Shown: positions 15,189 to 23,920, numbered from the stretch's first letter. The stretch: 64,000 nt of DNA from Oceanicola sp. 502str15 (GCF_024105635.1 NZ_WYDQ01000001.1:186001-250000), one strand, 5' to 3'. Notes: generated by a model not told the origin, from the sequence alone. Numbers and translations are program-made.

Positions 15189-18001
15189 GCTTTCAGTTCA
15201 CCAATATCCCGGCGGGGCAGGTTCATGCCGAGGGCTCGATGGCGGTGGAGGTCGACGGGCTGCGGCTGGCGCTGTTTTCGCTGGATGGCGAAATTTATGC
15301 GACCGGCAACATCTGCACCCATGCCTTTGCCCTGCTGACCGACGGGCATGTGGAGAACGGCTGCGTGGAGTGCCCGCTGCACCAGGGGCTGTTCGACATC
15401 CGCTCGGGCAAGGCGCAGGGCACGCCGGTGACCAAGGACATCGCCACCTATGCGGTGAAGATCGACGAGGGGATCATCTGGGTCGATACCGAGCCGAAGG
15501 AGGTGGAGGGCGCGGCTGGCGCGGGCGCGGCGAAGGGGCCGGCGAAGGATTTTCGCCGCCTCGTGATCGTGGGCGCCGGGCAGGCCGGGGCCGAGGCGGC
15601 GCGCGGGGCGCGGGCCGAGGGGTTTGCCGGGGCGATCACCCTGTTGGGCGACGAGCCGCACCCGCCCTACGAGCGCCCGCCGCTGTCGAAGGATCTGCTG
15701 CTGGGCAAGTCGACGCTGGCGGAGGCGCATGTGTTCGAGCCGGGCGAGGCGGAGGCGCTGGAGCTGGACATGCGGCTCGACACGCCGGTGGCCGGGATCG
15801 ACCGCGCGGCGCGCAACGTGGTGCTGGAGAGCGGCGAGACGCTGCCCTACGACATGCTGGTGATCGCCACCGGCGCGGCGGCCCGCGAGATTGCGCTGCC
15901 GGGCGCGGAGGCGGTGACGCTGCACTACCTGCGCGACCTTGCCCATGCCGAGGCACTGGGACGCGCGCTGAAGACCGCCAGATCCGTTGCCGTGATCGGT
16001 GGCGGCTTCATCGGGCTGGAACTGGCCTCCGCCGCCCGCGCGCTGGGCCTGAAGGCCACGGTGATCGAGGCGCAGGACAGGCTGCTGAAACGCCTGCTGC
16101 CCGCCGAGGCGGCCGAGTTCCTTGGCTGGGTGGCGGAGCAGAACGAAGTGGACCTGCGCCTTGGTGCGGGCGTGGGCGCGGTTGGCCCCGAGGGGGTGAC
16201 GCTGGCCGATGGCAGCATGGTCGAGGCCGATTGCATCGTGGTCGGCGTCGGGGCGGTGCCACGCGACGCGCTGGCCCGCGCGGCCGGGCTGGCGGTTTCG
16301 GACCGCGGCGGCGTGCTGGTGGATGCGCAGAACCGCACCTCCGATGCGGCGATCTACGCGGTCGGCGATGTGGCGGTGATCCGCGACGAGCTGTCGAGCG
16401 CCGAGAGCCGGGTGGAAAGCTGGCAGCACGCCAACCTCTCCGCCGCGCGCACCGCCCGCGCCATTGCCGGGACGCCGCAGGCGCGGCCCGAGATGCCGTG
16501 GTTCTGGTCGGATCTTTTTGGCGGCACGCTTCAGATCTACGGCGCCATCGGCCCGGAGCTGACCTGCATCCGCCGCGATGGCGAGGCGCCGGTGTTCCTG
16601 TGTCTTGACGGCGAGAGCCGCGTGGTGGCGGCCATCGACTTTGGCGACGCCGAAACCCTGCGCGCCGCGCGCGCCCTGATTGAAGGCGGCCAGCCGGTTG
16701 ATCCCGATGTTCTGGCCGACCCCGCAACCAACCTTTCCGAGCTGGAGGATGACGAGATGAAGATGCTGCCGATCGAGAAGCGGTTTGCCTGGCCTGCCGA
16801 GGGCCTCGGCCGGGTGCCCGACTGGGCCTATACCAACAAGGAAATCTACGACCGCGAGATCGAGCGCATTTTCCACGGCAAGACTTGGAATTACGTGGGG
16901 CTCGAGGCCGAGGTGCCCAATTCGGGGGACTTCGTACGCTCCTACGTCGGGCCGACGCCGGTGGTGATGGTGCGCGACGAGGAGGGCGGGATCAACGTGT
17001 TCGAGAACCGCTGCTCGCACCGGGCGGCGGAGTTCTGCCGCGAGCTGCGGGGCAATACCGAGGAGTTCGTTTGCCCCTATCACCAGTGGAGCTACGACCT
17101 GAAGGGCAACCTTGCGGGCGTGCCGTTCCGGCGGGGCGTGAACGGGCAGGGGGGCATGGGCCCCGACTTCCGCCCCGAGAACCACGGGGTGAAGAAGCTC
17201 TACACCACCCAGCGCAACGGCGCGGTCTTTGCCTCGTTCAGCCCCGATGTGGAGAGCTTCGAGGAATACCTGGGCGAGGAGATGCTGACCGATTTCGACA
17301 CCGTCTTTTCGGGCCGCAAGCTGAAGGTGTTGGGCCACTACCGCCACACCCTGATGGGCAACTGGAAGCTCTACCCCGAGAACCTGAAGGACCCTTACCA
17401 CGCCACCCTGCTGCACACCTTCCTCGTGACCTTCGGGTTGCTGGTGGCCGGCAACAAGTCGGCCATGATCGTCGATCCGCGCGGGCGGCATTCGACCATG
17501 GCCTCGGCCAAGAGCGACAATGCGGTGTCGGAGGAGAACAAGGCCGAGATGCGGGCCTATCGTGACGGGCTGACGCTGGAAGACCCGCGGCTGATGGATT
17601 TCATCCCCGAGTTCGACAGCCCCTGGTCGGTGACGATGCAGGTGGTCTGGCCGGGGCTGATCGTGCAGCGCGAGATGAACACGCTGGGCGTGCGCCAGAT
17701 CGTGCCCAACGGCCCCAACGAGTTCACGATGGTCTGGACGATGTTCGGCTACGAGGACGACGACGAGGAAATGGAGCGCCACCGGCTGCGGCAGGGCAAC
17801 CTGATGGGGCCTGCGGGCTTTCTCGGGCTGGAGGACAACGAGGCGATCAAGTTCGTGCAGGACGGGATGCTGAACTCGACCGGCGGCGAGCACCTCGTGG
17901 TGCTCGACCCGGATGTGCCTGCCGGCACCTCGGAAACCCTGATTTCCGAAGCGGCGATCCGGGCGATGTACAAGCACTGGAGACAGGAGATGGGCCTGTG
18001 A
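15185..18001 (+). CDS. picB: Fused Rieske ferredoxin - FAD ferredoxin reductase - Rieske oxygenase alpha subunit
   Basis: One uninterrupted 938-residue frame with three normally separate electron-transfer parts. Residues 1-105: Rieske ferredoxin, Cys44/His46 and Cys63/His66. An Ala/Gly-rich linker (about 106-122) follows. Residues about 123-515: NAD(P)H ferredoxin reductase with FAD site VIVGAGQAG, NAD site VIGGGFIGLE (about 268) and AIYAVGDVAV. From about 525 (an internal ATG at 16757 marks the ancestral start): oxygenase with second Rieske Cys610/His612, Cys630/His633, and iron site Asp736-x2-His739-x4-His744 plus acidic Glu883/Asp884. Predicted to hydroxylate the 6-hydroxypyridine-carboxylate made by the Mo-enzyme. 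The beta subunit gene follows with overlap. Confidence 0.88.
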   Translation: MSFQFTNIPAGQVHAEGSMAVEVDGLRLALFSLDGEIYATGNICTHAFALLTDGHVENGCVECPLHQGLFDIRSGKAQGTPVTKDIATYAVKIDEGIIWVDTEPKEVEGAAGAGAAKGPAKDFRRLVIVGAGQAGAEAARGARAEGFAGAITLLGDEPHPPYERPPLSKDLLLGKSTLAEAHVFEPGEAEALELDMRLDTPVAGIDRAARNVVLESGETLPYDMLVIATGAAAREIALPGAEAVTLHYLRDLAHAEALGRALKTARSVAVIGGGFIGLELASAARALGLKATVIEAQDRLLKRLLPAEAAEFLGWVAEQNEVDLRLGAGVGAVGPEGVTLADGSMVEADCIVVGVGAVPRDALARAAGLAVSDRGGVLVDAQNRTSDAAIYAVGDVAVIRDELSSAESRVESWQHANLSAARTARAIAGTPQARPEMPWFWSDLFGGTLQIYGAIGPELTCIRRDGEAPVFLCLDGESRVVAAIDFGDAETLRAARALIEGGQPVDPDVLADPATNLSELEDDEMKMLPIEKRFAWPAEGLGRVPDWAYTNKEIYDREIERIFHGKTWNYVGLEAEVPNSGDFVRSYVGPTPVVMVRDEEGGINVFENRCSHRAAEFCRELRGNTEEFVCPYHQWSYDLKGNLAGVPFRRGVNGQGGMGPDFRPENHGVKKLYTTQRNGAVFASFSPDVESFEEYLGEEMLTDFDTVFSGRKLKVLGHYRHTLMGNWKLYPENLKDPYHATLLHTFLVTFGLLVAGNKSAMIVDPRGRHSTMASAKSDNAVSEENKAEMRAYRDGLTLEDPRLMDFIPEFDSPWSVTMQVVWPGLIVQREMNTLGVRQIVPNGPNEFTMVWTMFGYEDDDEEMERHRLRQGNLMGPAGFLGLEDNEAIKFVQDGMLNSTGGEHLVVLDPDVPAGTSETLISEAAIRAMYKHWRQEMGL

Positions 18002-18516
18002 ACATGGCAGCCAAACCGACCCCCGAGGAGGCCGACCAGCGCCGCGTGGCGCGGCTCGATATCGAGGAGTTCAACGCAGAGTACTGCGCCGTGCTCGACG
18101 ATGGCGATCTCGAGGACTGGCCCGAGTTCTTTACCGAGGACGCCTTTTACAACATCACCAGCCGCGAGAACTTCGACCATGGCCGCCCGGTGGGGCTTGT
18201 CTATTGCGAGAGCAAGGCGATGCTGAAGGACCGGGCGCTGGCGATCTCGAAGACTTCGATGTTCGGGCCGCGCTATCTGCGCCACTACATGACCAACACC
18301 CGCGTCACGGGCATCGAGGCGGATGGCACGATCTGCGCCGAGGTGAACTACATCCTGATCGAAACGCTGGCCGAGCTGCCCGAGGGGCGGTTGCACCAGG
18401 CCGGGCGGATGATTGACCGGTTCCGGCGGCAGGAGGACGGGAGCCTGCTGCTTTCGTCGCGGATTGCCGTCTACGACACGCTGCTGGTGCCCAATGCGCT
18501 GGTGCTGCCGGTGTAG
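17998..18516 (+). CDS. Ring-hydroxylating oxygenase beta subunit
   Basis: 172 residues. SnoaL/NTF2-like small subunit of Rieske oxygenases: N-terminal helix with EFNAEYCAVLDDGDLEDWPEFFTEDAFY, then GRPVGLVYCESKAMLKDRALAI and RYLRHYMTNTRV. GTG at 17998 overlaps the preceding stop and is 9 nt from GGAG; ATG at 18004 is the alternative. No metal centre; forms the alpha3beta3 core with the C-terminal part of the fused protein. Last gene of the plus-strand oxygenase unit, ending at a strong terminator. Confidence 0.88.
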   Translation: MNMAAKPTPEEADQRRVARLDIEEFNAEYCAVLDDGDLEDWPEFFTEDAFYNITSRENFDHGRPVGLVYCESKAMLKDRALAISKTSMFGPRYLRHYMTNTRVTGIEADGTICAEVNYILIETLAELPEGRLHQAGRMIDRFRRQEDGSLLLSSRIAVYDTLLVPNALVLPV

Positions 18517-18537
18517 GCGGGCGTCGGAGAGCAAACA

Positions 18538-18572
18538 AAAAGGGGCGGCTCCGGTGCGGGGCCGCCCCTTTT
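18538..18572. terminator. Bidirectional rho-independent terminator
   Basis: AAAAGGGGCGGC (18538-18549) pairs with GCCGCCCCTTTT (18561-18572): 12-bp stem, 11-nt loop, U-tract in both directions. Separates the convergent oxygenase beta-subunit gene and Mo-hydroxylase operon. Confidence 0.9.
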
Positions 18573-18587
18573 GCTTTGCGGGTGGGT

Positions 18588-19757
18588 TCAGCGCTTGCGG
18601 AACCAGCCCTTCACCACGGCCTTCATCACGGCCCAGGCGCTGACGCCCTTGCTTTCGCGGGCCTCGCCGCCCGAGAGCACGGCGTCGCAGTTGGCGACGA
18701 ATTCGCCGAGAATGTAATCGACGAGGCCGTTCACCAGCTCGGGACGGTTGAACTGGCCGAGCATCCCCTCGATGCGGAAGCGGAAGGCGACGTCGACTGT
18801 CGAGGTGTCGGCGGCGGCTTCGGCCACCTTGAAGCTCAGCGCGCCTTCGACGTTGCTCTGCCCGCCCCGGTCCTTGCCGCGCCCGGTGACGCGGCCTTCG
18901 CGGGCCGGGTCGTCGGCGGTGAAATCGCCCTGGCCCTCGAAGCGGGCCGAGATCGGGCCGAAGCGCACGCCGACGTGGCCGGTGAAGGACTTTCCATCGG
19001 TTTCGGCCAGCTCGGCGCCGGGAAGGCAGCGGGCGACGGCGGGGAGGTCGGAGAAGAGGGCCCAGACATCGGCCGTGGGGTGGGCGAGGGCGACCTGGCG
19101 GCGTACCACGGTCCAGCCGTCCTCGACGGTGGCGGAGCCGGTGGGGGCCTCGGCCACGGCAGCGGCCTCGGCGCGCGGCTCGAAGGGGGTGAAGCCGCGG
19201 GCGGGCGGCGTGGCATCGGGCGGTTGGGGCAGGGGCGGGATGCCGGCGGCGTCGCGCTCTTCGATCACCTGAGCGATGGAGGCGACGATGCCGACGTAGC
19301 CGGTGCAGCGGCAGAGGTTGCCGGAGAGTTCGTTGCGGATGCGGGTCTCGTCGGGCGCGGGCAGGCGCTCGACCAGATCGCGGGCGGTGGCGAGCATTCC
19401 GGGGGTGCAGAAGCCGCATTGCAGGGCGTGGTTGCGGGTGAAGGCGGCGCGGAGCCTGTCCATCAGCGCATCGCCCTGCCAGCCTTCGAGGGTCTGCACC
19501 TCGGCGCCGTCGCAATCGGCGGCGAAGGTGATGCAGGAGCGGGTGGGCCTGCCGTTGACCATGACGGTGCAGGCCCCGCAGACGCCCTGTTCGCAGGCGA
19601 GGTGGGTGGCGGTGAGGTCGAGCTTGTCGCGCAGGATCTCGGCAAGCTGGGTGCGGGGCGTGGCCAGCACGTCGGCGGCTTCGCCGTTGACGGTGAGGCG
19701 CAGGGCGAGGGGGGCCTCGGGGGCGGCGACATCTGTGGGGGAAAGCGGCTTGTTCAT
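18588..19757 (-). CDS. Mo-hydroxylase [2Fe-2S] subunit fused to a CoxG/SRPBCC domain
   Basis: 389 residues, more than twice a normal CoxS-type subunit. Residues 18-170: plant-type ferredoxin domain (Cys55, Cys60, Cys63, Cys75) and the four-helix [2Fe-2S] domain (Cys114, Cys117 in QCGFCTPGM; Cys149, Cys151 in NLCRCTGY). A Pro/Ala-rich linker (about 175-212) leads to a CoxG-type SRPBCC domain (about 214-370; LPAVARCLPGAEL, GKSFTGHVGVRFGPI) and a basic tail (VVKGWFRKR) that may touch the membrane. CoxG in CO-dehydrogenase clusters is a separate membrane-anchoring protein. Third gene of the L-M-S operon. Confidence 0.88.
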   Translation of the reverse strand: MNKPLSPTDVAAPEAPLALRLTVNGEAADVLATPRTQLAEILRDKLDLTATHLACEQGVCGACTVMVNGRPTRSCITFAADCDGAEVQTLEGWQGDALMDRLRAAFTRNHALQCGFCTPGMLATARDLVERLPAPDETRIRNELSGNLCRCTGYVGIVASIAQVIEERDAAGIPPLPQPPDATPPARGFTPFEPRAEAAAVAEAPTGSATVEDGWTVVRRQVALAHPTADVWALFSDLPAVARCLPGAELAETDGKSFTGHVGVRFGPISARFEGQGDFTADDPAREGRVTGRGKDRGGQSNVEGALSFKVAEAAADTSTVDVAFRFRIEGMLGQFNRPELVNGLVDYILGEFVANCDAVLSGGEARESKGVSAWAVMKAVVKGWFRKR

Positions 19758-20575
19758 TGGGCGATGACCTTGTCGATGGCGCGGGCGAGGGAGGTGGTGA
19801 GCTGGTGCAGCTTGACCCGGTCGGCGCCGGGCAGCGCGGCGGCGAGCGCCTCGGTGATGCGGGCGGGCGCGGGGGCGGTGGCGCTGCGGGCCAGATCGGC
19901 GGCCAGCTCGGGCAGGAGCAGCGGCGCGGCGCCGGTGGCTCCGGCGACAATGCGGGCGTAGCCGCTGGCGGGCTCGATCACCACCGCGCCGATGGCGTCG
20001 GCAAACTCGCCGACCTTGCGGCAGATCTTGTGGTAGCCCCAGAGCGGCGCGCGCAGGGGCGCGGCGATCTCGACGGCGGTGATGAACTCGCCGGGCGCGA
20101 GGGCGGTGCGGTAGGCGCCCTGCATGAAGCCGCGCATCGGCGTTGCGCGCGCGCCGCTCGCGCCTTGCAGGCGCAGGGTGGCGTCAAGTGCGGTCATGGT
20201 GGTGACCCAATCGGCTGCCGGGTCGGCATGGGCCAGCGAGCCGCCGAGGGTGCCGCGATTGCGCACGGCGCGATAGGCGATGCCGCGGGCGACGTGGCGC
20301 ATCATCGCGGGCAGCTCGACCGGGCTGTCGCCATCCTCGATGCGGGCGTGGATGACGCCTGCGCCGATCACCAGCGCGCCGCCCTCTTCGGAAATCTCCG
20401 CTTGCCCGGGAAGGGCCGCCAGGCCGACGAGCTTGGCCGGGCGGGCGAGGCGCAGGTTGAGCATCGGCCCGAGGGACTGGCCGCCGGCGATGATCTTGGC
20501 ACTCTCGCCTGAGAGCCCGGCGCTGACGGCGGCCGCGGTGTCGGGGCGGATGTGGGAGAAGGGGGCCGGTTTCAT
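19754..20575 (-). CDS. Mo-hydroxylase FAD-binding medium subunit
   Basis: 273 residues, CoxM/CutM type. FAD motifs AGGQSLGPML near residue 32 and the run RNRGTLGGSLAHADPAAD that binds the pyrophosphate and flavin. Passes electrons from the Fe-S subunit to the external acceptor. Overlaps both neighbours by 4 bp (ATGA), so the three subunits are coupled. Confidence 0.92.
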   Translation of the reverse strand: MKPAPFSHIRPDTAAAVSAGLSGESAKIIAGGQSLGPMLNLRLARPAKLVGLAALPGQAEISEEGGALVIGAGVIHARIEDGDSPVELPAMMRHVARGIAYRAVRNRGTLGGSLAHADPAADWVTTMTALDATLRLQGASGARATPMRGFMQGAYRTALAPGEFITAVEIAAPLRAPLWGYHKICRKVGEFADAIGAVVIEPASGYARIVAGATGAAPLLLPELAADLARSATAPAPARITEALAAALPGADRVKLHQLTTSLARAIDKVIAQ

Positions 20576-22929
20576 GCGCTTGCCTCCTTGGCGGTGCGGG
20601 CGTCGAGGATGGCCGAGAGCACCCGGTGCGGGGTGGCCGGAATTTGCGTGAGTTCCACGCCGAGCGGGGAGAGCGCATCGTTGATGGCGTTCACGATGGC
20701 CCCGGCGGGCGCGATGGCCGCGCCTTCGCCCACGCCCTTGATCCCGTGGCGGGTGTGGGGCGAGAGGGTTTCGGCATGGCCGAGGCGGAAGTGCGGCAGC
20801 TCCGCCGGGCCGGGCAGGATGTAGTCGGCGAGGGTGGAGGTGAGGGGCTGGGCGGAGGCATCGTAGAGCGCCTCCTCGAAGAGCGCGGTGCCGATGCCCT
20901 GCGCCGCGCCGCCGTAGCTCTGGCCGTCGAGGATGAGCGGGTTCACCCGGCGGCCGCAGTCCTCGAAGATCACGTAATCGAGGATCTCGGTGCGCCCGGT
21001 GGCCGGGTCGACCTCGACCAGTGCGGCATGGGTGGCATAGGTGAAGACGCCGGTGTCGATGTCGGGCTTGTAGCCTTCTGTCACCTCCAGCCCGGCGGTG
21101 TTCACGTCATCGGGCAGGCGGTCGGGATGGAGATACCAGGCCGAGGCGATCTCGGCGAAGGAGGCGGAGGCGAGGCCGTTGGTGACGGCGCCTTCGCGGA
21201 TCTCGACCTCTTCGGGGGCGCATTGCAGCAGGTGGGCGCCGTGGACCCTGACCCGGCGGGCCAGTTCCTCGGCGGCCTTGGAGACCGCCCCGCCGGCCAT
21301 GACCATGCCGCGTGAGGCATAGGCGCCGGTGGAATAGGGGGTGAGGCCGGTGTCGCCCATGGTGACCTTGACCTGATCGAGCGAGGTGGTGAGCCACTCG
21401 CAGGCAACCTGCGCGATCGTGGTTTCAAGCCCCTGCCCGAAAGAGTGGTTGCCCGAGCGCACCTCGAGCGTGCCCGAGGGGGTGAGCTTGACGCTGGCCT
21501 GCTCGTAGCCCGGCACCAGCGGCAGGCCCCATGAGGCGAAGACCTTGGTGCCATGGGCCGATTGCTCGGTGAAGCTGGCAAAGCCGAGGCCGAGATAGCG
21601 GCCTTCGGCGCTGGCGGCCTTCTGGCGGGCGCGCACGGCGGGCACGTCGATCAGCCGGGCGGCCTCGCGGGCGGCGGCGGGGTAGTCGCCGCTGTCGTAA
21701 TACTTGCCGGTGATGTTGGTGTAGGGCATCGCGCCGCCCTGCACGAGATTGAGGCAGCGCACCTCGAGCGGGTCACGGCCCACGGCGCGGGCGATGGCAT
21801 CCATCGTCAGCTCCATGGCGAAGCAGACGCCGGGCCGGGCGACACCGCGATAGGGGGTGAAGCCGGGTTTGTTGGTGGCGACCGAATAGGTGCGGCAGGA
21901 GTAGGCACCAATGTCATAGGGCCCCGGCAGGTTGCCGCCCGCCTGCGCCGCTTCGAGGCATGCGGTGAAGGGCCAGACTGAGTAGGCGCCGATATCGACC
22001 CAGATATCGGCATCGAGGCCCAGAAGACGGCCCTCGTCATCGGCGTAGGCGGTGATCTTGTAGCTGTGCTGGCGGGTGTTGGCCCCGGCGGTGAGATGCT
22101 CGCGGCGATCCTCCGTCCAGCGGATCGGGCGGTCGACCTTTCGGGCGACCCATGCGACCGAAAGCTCCTCGGGCTGGAGGACGCATTTGTAGCCGAATCC
22201 GCCGCCGACATCGGGGGCGATCACCCGCACCTCGGATTGGTCGAGGGCGAGGCATTCGGACAGGCCGGTGCGGATCAGGTGGGGGACCTGGGTGGAGGTG
22301 TAGACCACGAGCTGGTCGGCCTTGTGGTCCCAATGGGCCAGCACGCCCTTGCCCTCCATTGGGTTCATCGCCTGGCGCGCGGTTTCATACTCGCGTTCGA
22401 TCACCACGCTGGCCTTGGCCCGGGCCTCGGCAAGGTCGCCGTCGTGGCGGGTGGTGAGAAAGAGATTGTCGCCCCAGTCCTCGTGCAGCAGGGCGGCGCC
22501 TTCGGCCAGGGCGGTCTGCACGTTGGGGATGGGGGGCAGGGGATCGAGATCGACCAGCACCGCCTCGGCCAGATCCTCGGCCTCGGCGCGGGTGGGGGCG
22601 ATGCAGATGGCGATGCATTCGCCCACGTAGCGCACCTTGCCCTGCGCCAGCGCCGGGTAGTCGGAGACCTTGTAGCTGGGCAGGGTGGATTCGCAGCGGA
22701 TGGGCTTGAGGTCAGCCATGTCGGCGGCGGTGAAGACCCGCCCCTCGGCGCCTTCGGGCTTGGTGATGGAGGTGATCCGCGCATGGGCCAGCGGGCTGCG
22801 CACGAAGGCGGCCTCCCAGCCCCCTGCGAGCTTGATATCGCCCACGAATTGCGCCCGCCCCTTGAGGTGCCTTGCGTCTTCCTTGCGCGGTGCCCGCGCC
22901 CCGATTCCCGCTCCGGTCCCTGATTGCAT
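20572..22929 (-). CDS. picA: Molybdopterin-binding large subunit, probable picolinate (pyridine-carboxylate) hydroxylase
   Basis: 785 residues from ATG 22929 (SD GGAG); a GTG at 22959 gives ten more residues. Xanthine-oxidase family, CoxL-like: PDVGGGFGYK, PYRGVARPG and catalytic Glu in KGVGEGAAIAP. The CO-dehydrogenase loop AYRCSFR is absent, so this is not CO oxidation. Such enzymes hydroxylate N-heterocycles next to the ring nitrogen with water as oxygen source. With the downstream-pathway genes in the same island, conversion of picolinate to 6-hydroxypicolinate is the best fit. First gene of a minus-strand L-M-S operon, divergent from marR. Confidence 0.85.
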   Translation of the reverse strand: MQSGTGAGIGARAPRKEDARHLKGRAQFVGDIKLAGGWEAAFVRSPLAHARITSITKPEGAEGRVFTAADMADLKPIRCESTLPSYKVSDYPALAQGKVRYVGECIAICIAPTRAEAEDLAEAVLVDLDPLPPIPNVQTALAEGAALLHEDWGDNLFLTTRHDGDLAEARAKASVVIEREYETARQAMNPMEGKGVLAHWDHKADQLVVYTSTQVPHLIRTGLSECLALDQSEVRVIAPDVGGGFGYKCVLQPEELSVAWVARKVDRPIRWTEDRREHLTAGANTRQHSYKITAYADDEGRLLGLDADIWVDIGAYSVWPFTACLEAAQAGGNLPGPYDIGAYSCRTYSVATNKPGFTPYRGVARPGVCFAMELTMDAIARAVGRDPLEVRCLNLVQGGAMPYTNITGKYYDSGDYPAAAREAARLIDVPAVRARQKAASAEGRYLGLGFASFTEQSAHGTKVFASWGLPLVPGYEQASVKLTPSGTLEVRSGNHSFGQGLETTIAQVACEWLTTSLDQVKVTMGDTGLTPYSTGAYASRGMVMAGGAVSKAAEELARRVRVHGAHLLQCAPEEVEIREGAVTNGLASASFAEIASAWYLHPDRLPDDVNTAGLEVTEGYKPDIDTGVFTYATHAALVEVDPATGRTEILDYVIFEDCGRRVNPLILDGQSYGGAAQGIGTALFEEALYDASAQPLTSTLADYILPGPAELPHFRLGHAETLSPHTRHGIKGVGEGAAIAPAGAIVNAINDALSPLGVELTQIPATPHRVLSAILDARTAKEASA

Positions 22930-22989
22930 GTTGCGCGCTCCGTTTGGCTGGCTTTGCACCCGTGCCGCCTTGTGCCGGGGGGTGGGTGC

Positions 22990-23040
22990 GATATTATGGG
23001 GAGTATACGTCGTAAAGTAGGTCCGGCAAGTCCGGACTTC
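22990..23040. promoter_or_regulatory. Operator region between picA-like operon and marR
   Basis: The 172-bp divergent gap holds, read on the minus strand, GTATACTCCCCATAATAT (the shared motif; core at 23003-23008) and a perfect 12-bp palindrome AAGTCCGGACTT (23028-23039). Either could be the binding site for the adjacent MarR protein; the first recurs at other promoters of the island. Confidence 0.5.
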
Positions 23041-23101
23041 TCGGAGGCCAGTTCATGGTGTTTTATGACCCAATAAGAAGTGCACTCCAGAAAGGAGTAA
23101 T

Positions 23102-23617
23102 ATGACAGTTAATTCGGCAGAGACAGGCGAGCCCGGTGGTGAGCAGGATAGCCCGTTCGGGCAGAAGAGGTATGACGATCTCTGGGGGCGCCCGGGATAC
23201 CTGGTGCGGCGTCTGCACCAGATTCACATTGGTTTGTTTGCCGAGGCCTGCGCCGGACTGGATCTGACGGCGGTGCAATATGCCATGCTTTCCGTGCTGT
23301 ACGGGGGCGACGAGTTTGACCAGCTGTCGCTGTCGAAGGCGGTGGGAATCGACCGGACCAGCGGGGCGGACGTGATCAAGCGGCTGGTGCGCCGGGGTCT
23401 TGCCACGCGCACCCCCTCCGAAGCGGACCGCCGGGCGCGGGTGGTGAAGATCACCGAGGAGGGCCGCGAATTCGTGCGCCGGGTGCGCCCGATGATGGAG
23501 GAGGCGCAGGACAAGTTCATTGCCCCGATCTCGACCGAGGAGTGCGAGGTCTTCATGGGGATTCTGCGCAAGCTGATCGAGGCCAACAATAGTGCGTCGC
23601 GGGCGCCGATGAAGTGA
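23102..23617 (+). CDS. MarR-family transcriptional regulator of the pyridine-carboxylate island
   Basis: 171 residues; AGGAG precedes the ATG. Winged-helix core with LDLTAVQYAMLSVL, SLSKAVGIDRTSGADVIKRLVRRGLATR (recognition helix) and wing SEADRRARVVKITEEG. MarR proteins act as dimers that release DNA on binding an aromatic ligand; a MarR-type protein, PicR, controls picolinate genes in Alcaligenes. Here it lies between the Mo-hydroxylase operon and the Liv operon, both with the shared GTATACT motif upstream. Confidence 0.9.
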   Translation: MTVNSAETGEPGGEQDSPFGQKRYDDLWGRPGYLVRRLHQIHIGLFAEACAGLDLTAVQYAMLSVLYGGDEFDQLSLSKAVGIDRTSGADVIKRLVRRGLATRTPSEADRRARVVKITEEGREFVRRVRPMMEEAQDKFIAPISTEECEVFMGILRKLIEANNSASRAPMK

Positions 23618-23625
23618 ACCGGGCG

Positions 23626-23662
23626 GGCCGGGCGCGGGGATTTTGCCCCGCTTCACCCGGCC
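23626..23662 (+). terminator. Hairpin after marR
   Basis: Nested stems GGCCGGG/CCCGGCC (23626-23632 with 23656-23662) and GCGGGG/CCCCGC (23634-23639 with 23646-23651), 9 bp after the marR stop. No clear U-tract. Confidence 0.45.
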
Positions 23663-23920
23663 TGACCGCCCCCCGAGAGGCGTGTTCGGCGCCGTAATAG
23701 GGGGCATACTGAATAATAATGCGATTATTTTTCAGGCAGTTGTGGAAATCTCGGGCGGTTGGGTGAAATTCACCCTTTGAGGATCAAAAATAACGAAGCA
23801 TACTCCGTAAAACGCGAACGGAGATATGATGACTTACCCACAGACGAACGTCTGGAGGCAGGGACAGAAGACCCCCTGTGTCCGGCGCGACTTGCAGGCC
23901 GAGCGGGCAGGGGCGCCGAC
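23663..23920 (+). promoter_or_regulatory. Control region of the Liv-type transporter operon
   Basis: About 260 bp without a gene. Two copies of the shared motif are present: GCATACTGAATAATAAT (23704) and GCATACTCCGTAAAA (23798). Between them is a perfect 15-bp palindrome, GGGTGAA-A-TTCACCC (23761-23775). An AT-rich stretch around 23710-23733 could hold the promoter. The frame is open to an ATG at 23759, but the conserved livH start is at 23921. Confidence 0.55.

Noticed and set aside
15059-17977. Very long minus-strand open frame (972 codons) opposite the fused oxygenase gene
   Set aside because: GC-rich DNA leaves antisense frames open; the composition is His/Arg/Pro-rich without any domain, whereas the plus strand has intact Rieske and FAD motifs.
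20572-22929. Aerobic CO dehydrogenase large subunit
   Set aside because: The CoxL-specific AYRCSFR active-site loop is absent and the genomic context is pyridine degradation.
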